From Bugula neritina (taxonomy: Eukaryota > Bryozoa > Gymnolaemata > Cheilostomatida > Bugulidae): a stretch of 64,000 bases of DNA. Location of the stretch: the NCBI GenBank assembly GCA_964035545.1, contig OZ037766.1:13753222-13817221 (forward strand), in the 5' to 3' direction. The position numbers and the translations under genes were made by a program. Positions 11,705 through 20,200 of the stretch are shown piece after piece (position 1 is the first letter of the stretch; every line of letters starts with the position of its first letter). The notes below the pieces were generated by a model. It was given only the letters and a program-made list of their open reading frames with translations, had not been told where the DNA came from and searched no databases.

Positions 11705-14649
11705 TCAACTTCGAGATTTGTGTTTTTTCTTTTTATGTTTCTTTCCATCTCCACTCTCATCAATATCGCATATTTCTACTTCATCTTTATCCGTATAATT
11801 ACTAATATCATTTTCGTTGATCTTATTTTCTTTATTTTTCTTTCTTTTTTTCTTTCTTGGCTGCTCTTCATTGATGTCAGAAACTGCCATATCAAGCTGG
11901 TCTGTCTCGCCAACGGTTTCATCAACAATACAACTGTCCCCATGATCTCCACCCTCTTTAGAAGAATTTTTCTCCTTATGCTTCTTTTTCTTTTTACCTG
12001 GGGACTGCTTTTCCAATGACTCGGCCATTGATTGTTCCTGCTGATCCATATCTAATTCTACTATTTCTTCCCTATGCTTTGTTTTCTTAGTTACAGGCTA
12101 CAAAAGTAATTAACCAAACAAGGAATTTGTTTGCAAAGTGTACTATATAAAAGTTAAACAAGTTTTTCACAAGATGGACATTACCAGAAAACTAGAGTAT
12201 AAAATGAGTATATGCTGGGCATATGAATAGATAATTTATACACACCTCATGTATCAATTATTTGAATTATGCTAATGTAATCAATGAAAATAGCTTTATG
12301 CTAATGAAACCACAACCTGTACAGCGGAAATCCATGAAATGGTCATTCGATCATAGCTGAATGAAATATTTTGCAATGGAGACAGGAATAAGCAATTTCG
12401 GGAACAGTTACAAGATGCAAACAAAAATTTGAAGCAATTCTTATAAGTTGTAATTGGAGTTTAAAATAAATTGACAGATGCGGTCTAGTTGTTAGAGCAC
12501 TGACTTAGTAGGCACAAGGTCATGGGGTCATGTGATGTAACCCAAATGAGAATCTATTCAAATTTCAACCAAGAAAACTTAATGATAGAGGAGCTGAATG
12601 AAGCCTGAAAATTGTTGGTTCAATCTACATATTGAATTCACGCACAAATATTTGGCAACTTGGGATCTATAAAAACCATACATTAACAATCTTCATCTAC
12701 TTACTTTCTGTAACTCTGCATCCTCATCAAGATTGCCATTCACACACTCCTGCTGTTCAGGTTCAGGTTCACCTTCAGTTTTCTTTCTGTAAGAAAAGTA
12801 AACAAGACGTTATATTTATTCCTAAATACTAAAATGCATTACTTAGATACGAATATACTTAGTGCTAATGTAATTAGTTATAAATAATAATTACAATAGT
12901 TCTGAATAAACACTGACAGTTTAATAGAACAAATATTTTTAATGAAAAATTTTGCAGCATGGGGGTTTTCGGAAGTTTATTAGTTATCTTTTCTATCCTT
13001 TTTGTAGCTTTAAAAAAGTACAATGTCAATGTAAAAATGCTAAAAAGGATTGTATATTGACATATTAGTGCTCAATCCTTGTTGAGATATAGTATAAGAT
13101 CTTCAAACCCTCATACTGCTTCATGCAATCACCAATACAGTTGACAAATCAGGTCAAGTGTTATTAGTAACATGTATGCATAAAATAATTTTTTGCAAAT
13201 AATTCTTACGGTGGAAATCAATTTCCTATAGATTTGGAAACATATGGCTGACATAGCACAGCATATGTTACTTAGAGATTACTCATGACAGCAAGGAGTT
13301 TATTGTGAAAATTTCTTTTGCCTGTAAATTTTAAACTGTGTAATTTCAGAAATTGGATTCATTTTGTTCACAAGCTACACAAAGCTTTATAGTAATGAAG
13401 TAAAAATAGAAATACTTACAAAATTTTTATAAATTTGCCTTTGAGGGATAAAATTCTGCGAGTTACTGTAGATCTGATAACTTCGAGCAAGACCTCATCC
13501 CCAACACTAATTTCAGGAATTGTCTGCTTTTCATTTTTAGATATGGAAGCATTGAACCACTCATGAACCAGTAAACCGATATGAGAATGGCTAATCTTGT
13601 CTACACGAGCAGCCACCTGACTAGCAACTGCAGGCTGAAACACTATTAGTTCTGCTAATATCTTGAAGTATATGCATGGATCCTCTCCACTTATTATACC
13701 AGTACTCCCAAGCTTCTTGATCTTTCTAACTTTGACTGGAATACACTGCAACCTGAAAATAGCAGTATTTCAGGTCTACACATAAAACAGTATCGAAATA
13801 TTGATTAACAATTAAATAAAATTAAATACTACTAAAAAACAAAAGCTATATTAGGGTGATATGATAAACTTTACGGCTGACTAATTTGGTTTTTACTTAG
13901 TCTTATTAAATAAGTGCAGTAATTACTTTACATGAAATCATTAGCAATGAAACTTAATCTTATGTCTAGTAGTAGTAACTATGGATAAATATGGATTTCC
14001 ATTTCCACATTAAATTCAAGAACACTAACTCTAAGTCTAATAGTAATAGTAATACTAATACAGTAATAGGGACACTAAAACTAAAAGCAGTTCAAACTGT
14101 AATACTAATCAGTAATACTAATTGTATTTGTAAGACTAAAAATATGATAAAGTCATAAACAATAAATTTAAAACAAACAAGTAAGTTGTAACTGTAAGAA
14201 AAGATCATGTTACTGTTACTGTTAGTGTTACAGTGTTACAGTGTGAGTGTTAGTGTCAGGCTAACAGTACGAATATCAATATGGATATGAGTGACTGCAC
14301 GAGTCATTAACTTTAAGCCAAACTAAAATCGAAACATTAACAATAACTATAAGCAAATTATTACTATAAAGTATAACTCAAACTTGGCCTTGGATATGAA
14401 ATCACTAAATGACTAATCAGAATGAGAAAATGAAATGCGTAGCCGTTACCTATCGTCAAACTTTCCAAGCTTTTTGTCTAATACCAATTTGATAAATTCA
14501 TTTTCATTTCCAAGATACTTCGGTAAAAGACCTATTGAAACCTCTTTTTCAATCACATTGAGGCACGCAAAACTCGAATCTAATTTAGATTCTATACCAG
14601 AAAAATCGAAAGCGTGCAATTCAGCATGACGCTTATCAGAAGTCGCCAT
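11705..14649 (-). CDS. POLR1F: DNA-directed RNA polymerase I subunit RPA43 (POLR1F/TWISTNB)
   Basis: Stalk subunit of RNA polymerase I, related to Rpb7/RPC8. It partners the RPA14-type subunit and helps recruit the initiation factor RRN3 for rRNA transcription in the nucleolus. Minus-strand coding exons are 14649-14450, 13752-13420, 12786-12705 and 12097-11705, with phases 2, 2, 0 and end. The total is 1008 nt (335 residues), close to the human protein. Exon 1 carries the N-terminal Rpb7-like tip region. Exon 2 carries the OB/S1-like domain, recognisable by the GLLVHEWFNASI segment. The last exon is a Lys-rich tail with several KKKKKHK-type runs suited to nucleolar targeting. The start was set at the ATG at 14649 because it begins the conserved N terminus; an in-frame upstream ATG at 14685 is possible. 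The family call is confident. Confidence 0.9.
12478..12560 (+). mobile_element. tRNA-derived SINE head, degenerate
   Basis: Within a POLR1F intron. The sequence GGTCTAGTTGTTAGAGC matches a tRNA A-box and D-arm. It is followed about 30 nt later by a degraded B-box-like GGGGTCATG. It resembles the better-preserved SINE copies near 28.3 kb and 58.8 kb but is more decayed. No CCA end or complete cloverleaf is seen, so it is not a functional tRNA gene. Confidence 0.45.
13960..14290. repeat. Degenerate short-motif repeat (AGTA/ATAC type)
   Basis: First intron of POLR1F. Dense, imperfect iterations of AGTAATA, ACTAATA and GTTACTGTTAGTG-like words without a fixed period. The same texture recurs at 14990-15240, 23100-23370 and 54590-55060. 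Confidence 0.6.
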
Positions 14650-14989
14650 TTTAAAGATAAATAGCCTCAATGACAACCTTCTCAAAAATATAGAAAACTT
14701 TTATATATGAGTTTTGTACAATACCAAATGTTTTTTACAACAAAATAATACAAATTATAATGTTTTAAATTTTAGGTCACGTTTGTAACAACGATTGAAA
14801 ACGAAGTATAAAAACTGGTCAAAATAACGTCTTTGGGTTAGAGAGTTAGTAAAATCAAAAGAGATAAATTCAAAAAGCACCTCTACTAGTACTTGACTTT
14901 CATTTTAATAATAATTTTAATACTTATACAGATATTTAATTTTATCGTTATACTTATGCTGTCAATAATTATAAATGAACCAATTGGCA

Positions 14990-15240
14990 AATACAATGAT
15001 AAATAATTCATGATAGTTAAAATTGATCTTATAGTTATAGTTAAACGTAATCATAATGTTAATGTTATACTTACTCTTAGTCTTAGTCTAAGTCTTATAC
15101 TTATAGTTATAGTATAACTGAGTTATACTTATAGTTGTACCGTAACTGTAAGTGTAAGGGTAATAGTAATACTTATAGCTATATTTATACTTATAGTATT
15201 AGTTATTGTTATACTAATTTAAAATTATTTTGACTTTCAA
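14990..15240. repeat. Degenerate short-motif repeat (TATAGT/CTTATA type)
   Basis: Upstream of the POLR1F start. Iterated TTATACTTATAGTTATAG-like words of about 6 bp with many variants. Gypsy element 1 is inserted about 250 bp to the right, and a similar texture resumes beyond the element. Confidence 0.65.
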
Positions 15241-15486
15241 CTTGAACTACCACTTGGCCTTGGGTCTTGAAGTTGAACTTTGAAGTAAACCACACGTCGT
15301 CGGTCGTAGAACTAGAAATATCAGTATTATCATTACCAAATCATCATCATTATGAAATAAAACTCAAACTCATCAGTCATCATTATCATCACCGTGATGA
15401 TGATGCTGATAATCACGAAACATGAAGATATTTAGATAATCATAACGAATATGACTATGAGTATGAACTTGAAGATCACTTCCAAG

Positions 15487-15757
15487 TGTAGTAAATTGTG
15501 TAACTACTATGCGTGGGTTCCTAGCTTGTAATTATGTCTATTTATCTACACCAATAAAGTATTTAGGTAAAAGTTTCCAAGTTTATTTACTACTAATTAT
15601 ATAAAAGATACAGCACGTACACAGATTAGAGATTACATCCTCGCTTAGTTAGCGCGCTCTCTCTACTGCAAAACTACTACTAACTGAGGCCTATCACGTG
15701 ACGCACTTGGATAGGCTGAAGGAATACGGGGGACGCGCGCATTACGTCCTTACTACA
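15487..15757 (-). repeat. 3' LTR of element 1
   Basis: 271 bp, reading as identical to 22772-23042. The termini form an 8-bp perfect inverted repeat, TGTAGTAA/TTACTACA. The element strand has an AATAAA signal within GTAAATAAAC. A palindromic TCACGTGA E-box lies at 15694-15701. Confidence 0.97.
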
Positions 15758-15790
15758 CCGCCCCCCCCCAGCAGAAAGCCCTACTTTCTG
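15758..15790 (-). promoter_or_regulatory. Polypurine tract and adjoining hairpin, element 1
   Basis: Immediately inside the 3' LTR the element strand reads a purine run of G9 then CGG (plus-strand 15758-15769), the expected plus-strand DNA primer site. Next to it is a perfect 7-bp stem with a 5-nt loop, CAGAAAG/CTTTCTG at 15772-15790. The stem, loop and flanks recur in element 2. Confidence 0.85.
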
Positions 15791-16114
15791 ATAACACAGA
15801 TACAATAATTTCGAACATAAAATGTTATAAAACTATATAAAAAAAACCGAGAGAGCGTGTGGTACATAAAAGAAAAACATTGCTATATACAGTAGTAAGA
15901 AACATATACATACATAAAAAAAATATAACAGTAAATGTACAATGGCACCGGCGGGAGGCACTATAAGGGAATAGTTTGTAGAGGTAGAGCTGTATACTGG
16001 TAGGTTACTATATTGTTACACTGAGTAATTGTCTGTGAGCACTAGCGTGAGGAGGGTCTGTACTGGGGCACCACCTGCTGTACCATCACGGATAGGAAAA
16101 GAGGGACATCACCT

Positions 16115-17203
16115 TCAAGCACTTCCTTTCATTCGGGCTACAGAGGCAGAGAGGGCCCGGAGTTCTGATGCGGCGGCGGAGATTCTCGGTGTCAGTCTTT
16201 GCACCTCTTTCTCTAATTCTCGTATCCGCTCTTCTGCCTCGCCTAGATTCCTGGCGGGGGCAGAGTGTCGATTGGGGGATGAAGATGGCCAACTCCGCTT
16301 ACGAGACGGCCTCGGGGAGACAGGGGGGGAGGGACGCCATCGCTGTGGTATATCGATGCGTCGTAACACGACTCTTGGTATAGAGTCGGGGCGAGGCACT
16401 GTGCGTGCGGGGGGTGAGGAATGGGATATGCGGGGTTTCCTATATCCGGGTGGTTTAGGGCAGGGTCCCTGTGTGATGGTCCTGGGTGCGGGGAACTCCT
16501 GGCGCAGCCGTTCATATCGAACTGGGTCTGATATGAACGGTCGGATGAGATTAAGGAATTGTGGAAAGGAGGGTTCGTCGACTTCGAATAGGTGTCCAAT
16601 ATGGCATCCCATGGTTCGTTGGTGACGGAGGATGTAGTCCCTGTGATAACTATATTCACCACAGGGACAAAAGGTGGTGAAGTAATGTTGGGGAATATGA
16701 ACTCGGAGTCTTCGTGGGGTAGTGAAGTGAAGCTGGCATAAACGGCAGGTGGTGCATTGGTCATCTCCTTTGTGCTCTCGTATCAGTGTTTCCGTATCTG
16801 TTGTAACCCAGCATGATTGTTGTAGGAGTGCCTCCGGAAGAGTAGTGGGAACGGGTTCCTCGTTCCAAGCCATTTCTAGTGACGGCATGTCACCAGATAG
16901 AGGAGAGAGAGCGGTATCTAAAAGAGCAGAATTACTGTTAGATCGGATATGATCTTTACACCATAATTCTGATGACAACCGACTGTTACTAGTCTGAGAG
17001 TCATACATCTTTTCAGATAGCACTCGCGGGACTGAGTCGTGTCGTGTAGACTGACAGAGAGACATAGTGTCAAGCTCCAGATCTAGTAGATCGTCGGCCA
17101 TCTTTATGTTCTCGTCGCCTTTCACGTAGGACTCAGTCCCCAGTAGTTGTGATTCAATCAAGGCGATTAAATCAGAACTGACTGATGGTAGACTGGTTTC
17201 CAT
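16115..17203 (-). CDS. Element 1 third ORF: zinc-finger/coiled-coil protein
   Basis: 362 codons, downstream of pol and in the position where env sits in some Gypsy elements. It has no signal peptide or membrane helix. Residues about 1-150 are acidic and Ser-rich. A C-x2-C-x12-H-x3-H finger begins at Cys153. A second CxC-x12-H-x5-C motif (FCPCGEYSYH...) follows, then a conserved VDEPSFPQFLNLIRPFI segment. A Pro/Arg/Ser-rich linker and a C-terminal heptad-like Glu/Leu/Arg helix (REL EKEVQRL type) complete it. The homologue in element 2 shares the fingers and the SFP-x-YL/FL segment. A 25-nt ATG exon with a phase-1 donor lies at 17259-17235. In-frame acceptors at 16968 or 16953 would yield a shorter product that lacks most of the acidic N-terminal part. 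The function is unknown; nucleic-acid binding is an inference. Confidence 0.85.
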   Translation of the reverse strand: METSLPSVSSDLIALIESQLLGTESYVKGDENIKMADDLLDLELDTMSLCQSTRHDSVPRVLSEKMYDSQTSNSRLSSELWCKDHIRSNSNSALLDTALSPLSGDMPSLEMAWNEEPVPTTLPEALLQQSCWVTTDTETLIREHKGDDQCTTCRLCQLHFTTPRRLRVHIPQHYFTTFCPCGEYSYHRDYILRHQRTMGCHIGHLFEVDEPSFPQFLNLIRPFISDPVRYERLRQEFPAPRTITQGPCPKPPGYRKPRISHSSPPARTVPRPDSIPRVVLRRIDIPQRWRPSPPVSPRPSRKRSWPSSSPNRHSAPARNLGEAEERIRELEKEVQRLTPRISAAASELRALSASVARMKGSA

Positions 17204-17234
17204 GAGTGGAAATGTTAGCTCAGAGCAAGCTTAC

Positions 17235-17259
17235 CTGAGAACCCGGTATTTGTAATCAT
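17235..17259 (-). other. Candidate 25-nt ATG mini-exon for element 1 ORF3
   Basis: It starts 9 nt after the pol stop codon. ATG plus eight codons plus one base is followed by a strong donor, AG/GTAAGC, at 17234. The unspliced reading frame closes after a few codons. The same length, phase and position occur in element 2 (48269-48245). Confidence 0.6.
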
Positions 17260-17268
17260 ACTCGGCGT

Positions 17269-20200
17269 TCAAGCTTGGATGTCCGTGGATTGAGTTTGAA
17301 TGCGTCTTCCCTTGACAATGTCAGCGTACGAAAAGACTGGGCAGCGTGGTTGTTGCGCACGGCTGGAACTATTTGCCCCGGGCGCAGTAGTTTTGTTTAC
17401 TACTCCGCCTTCGCAAAAGTTGAGATTTCCGTGGTGTTCACAACTCCCACGCTTTGCTGCCAGTCCTTCCGTACGGCGCCCAGCTAGACTTTCATAATTG
17501 CCGTTTGTAACACGGTCACATATGTAGTCTTGAAGGTATGCTGGGGGTTGTCTAGTACGCTGTCCCCGTTCCAGGGGAGGTGACGTATCAGCTGGAGAGG
17601 GAGTTGTAGCTGTTGGTTGGGGCGGCGTACTCACTGGTGGGCTATTTTGCTCCACCTGTGGTGTTTCTGGCCCGCCGTTGGTGGTGGTGTTCCCCTCTCC
17701 GCTGTTGTCTCCAGATGGAGCCCCTCCCACGGGGGGGTTTTGCACTTCCGGACGCGGATGCGGAACCGGAAGTGGTGGGGGTAGACTTGGTACTGGGGGC
17801 GGTGGGCGCACTTCCGTTGGTGGGAGTGGCGTCTCCTGCCTCACCAAGTCCTCTCCCCGCGGCACGACCATTTCGTACTCGGGTCCATGCCGTTGCCGCC
17901 CACGCGTTACTGTCTGCCTCCTGGGCTCCAACAACGGGGGGGCTGCTCCTGCTGCTCCTGGGCTAGCCCAATACGGTTTCAAGCGGGTTTCGTTCTGGAC
18001 AGAGACCTGTCCAGATCGCTCCAACTTGTACGTATGATTGGGCATAGCCTCAACTACTACGTAGGGTCCCACAAACTTAGGCTGGAGCTTAGCCGCTTGT
18101 CCTCGACGCCTACGGTAGTTGACCATCCACACCCAGTCCCCAGTTCGATAGAGAGGTGGTTCCTGAGAGTCCTCTCGCCGTACCTGCCACTGCTTCGCCC
18201 GCAGTATTTCGTGTGCGGCCCTCAGGTCCTCTATCAATTTACTGGCATACTCGTGGATGGTATAGTCTTGCTCTGGGATGTGGTATGTGAGGTGGTCAGG
18301 CACTCGCGTCTCTCGACCGAGCATCAGGAGGTTAGGGGTTTCCCCCGTACTGGTGTGTGGTGTACTACGGTAGGCCCGCATGACTTGCGGCAGTACCGTA
18401 TCCCACTCCTCCTGACCCCGGCCGAGGAGCAGACTGCGCAGTGCATCGCCCAACATGCGATTGTTGCGTTCCACCACCCCGTTGCCCTGAGGATGGTACG
18501 GGGTGGTCCTGCTTTGGTTTACTCCCCAGAGGCGGCAGAGGTCGCTCAACAGTTGGGACTGGAATTGAGCCCCCTGGTCCGAATGTATTTGCTCAGGTAG
18601 TCCAAGATAGCAGAATACATTTTGATCCAGCACCCTGGCCACTGTGGGGGCGGACGCATCTGGAATAGCCAGGGCATCCGCCCACCGTGTAAAGTGGTCG
18701 GTTAATACTAGGATCCAACTGTTTCCTCTGGGGGTGACGGGCATGGGTCCGACTAGGTCGATAGCTACCACCTGCCACGGCCTTCCAGCATATAACCTAC
18801 GCCGTCCCGCTTCACCAGGGAGACGGCCATGCTTGCTGGCCTGGCAGATTTCGCATTGTTTGACTCTACGCCGCACCTCACGCTCCATGCCGGGCCAGTA
18901 CCACCGGAGTCGTAACTTGGAGAGCACCCTGCTCGCCCCGGCGTGGGCTTGCTTGTGGGTGTCCCATACTAACTCCCGGCGTATGGCGGCTGGGCAGATC
19001 ACCCTCTTCCTGCCGTACTGGTTGTTGTGAGCAGCCACTGTGATGGTCAGCAGACCATCTGGCCCGATCCGCAGGGAGTCCCAACGTTGGCAGTACGACC
19101 GTAACTCGGTGCATCCCTGCCGCAGTTGTTCTTCACTGGGTCGTCGCCCCTCCTTTTTGGCACGATATACGTCGGCTACCACTCCAGGGAGGTCCTCCTG
19201 GAGTCTTCGTAGCTCCCTAACGTTATCAGCCAAGACAGGATTGGCACGGAGGCGTTGGATAGCCTCCGGGGGCGTAGCGGCCTTCTGTAGGAGTTGACCC
19301 TGGTCCCAGTCATACTCCGTTTCAGAGTGGTTCAGTGCTCTCAACTCGGATTTTGGAGGACCTCCGTCCCTCTTCTCGATGTTGAGGCACTGTTTACACC
19401 CCTCGTCCGGTCGCCGGCTCAGTCCATCAGCATTGCCGTGTTTCTTACCGGGTCGGTGCTCGATCCGGTAAGAAAACTCAGCTAGGACCTCGAGCCATCG
19501 GGCGACTTGGCTGGACGGTTCTGCTCTCTTACATAACCAAATCAAGGAGGCGTGGTCGGTCCGCAAGCGGAACTTCCTGCCGTATAGATAAGGTCTGAAA
19601 TGCTTCACTGACTTGATTACTGCCAGCAATTCCTTTCGGGTAGTGCAGTAATTTCGTTCAGTGGGCGAGAGAGACTTACTGTAGTAGGCCACGACTACTT
19701 CGCGGCCCTCCTGCACCTGGGACAGCACAGCGCCGACATTTTGGTCACTGGCGTCAGTATCGAGGATGTACTCCAGGGCAGGGTCTGGGTAGGCCAGGAT
19801 AGGGGCCTCCAGCAGGCGGCCTTTGAGGCAGTCGAACGCTCTCTGTTCGACGGGAGTCCACTGCCAGGTCACCCCCTTTGCGGTGAGCCGGTTTAATGGC
19901 TGCGCTACCCCCGCAAAGTCTGGTATGTATTGCCTGTAATACCCTACCAGCCCCAGGAAAGCCCGTAGCCCGGTCAAATCCTGGGGGGTTACCCAATCTT
20001 CTATAGCTCGTACCTTTTCAGGATCCGTCGCCACACCGTGACGGCCGACGATGTGCCCCAGGTACTTCACCTCTGGCTGCAAGAGAGCGCACTTGGAGGG
20101 TTTGAGCTTCAGATTGGCGCCTCGGAGTCGATCGAAGACCTCCCGCAGACGGCTGACGTGTGTCTGAAAGTCTGGGGAGATCACGATGACGTCGTCGAGG

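Noticed and set aside
11720-12019. Plus-strand hydrophobic open frame
   Set aside because: Antisense of the Lys-rich POLR1F tail (AAA/AAG read as TTT/CTT).
16115-17203. Element ORF3 as a viral envelope protein
   Set aside because: Right position for env, but no signal peptide, no transmembrane helix and no cleavage site; paired cysteine/histidine motifs point to zinc binding.
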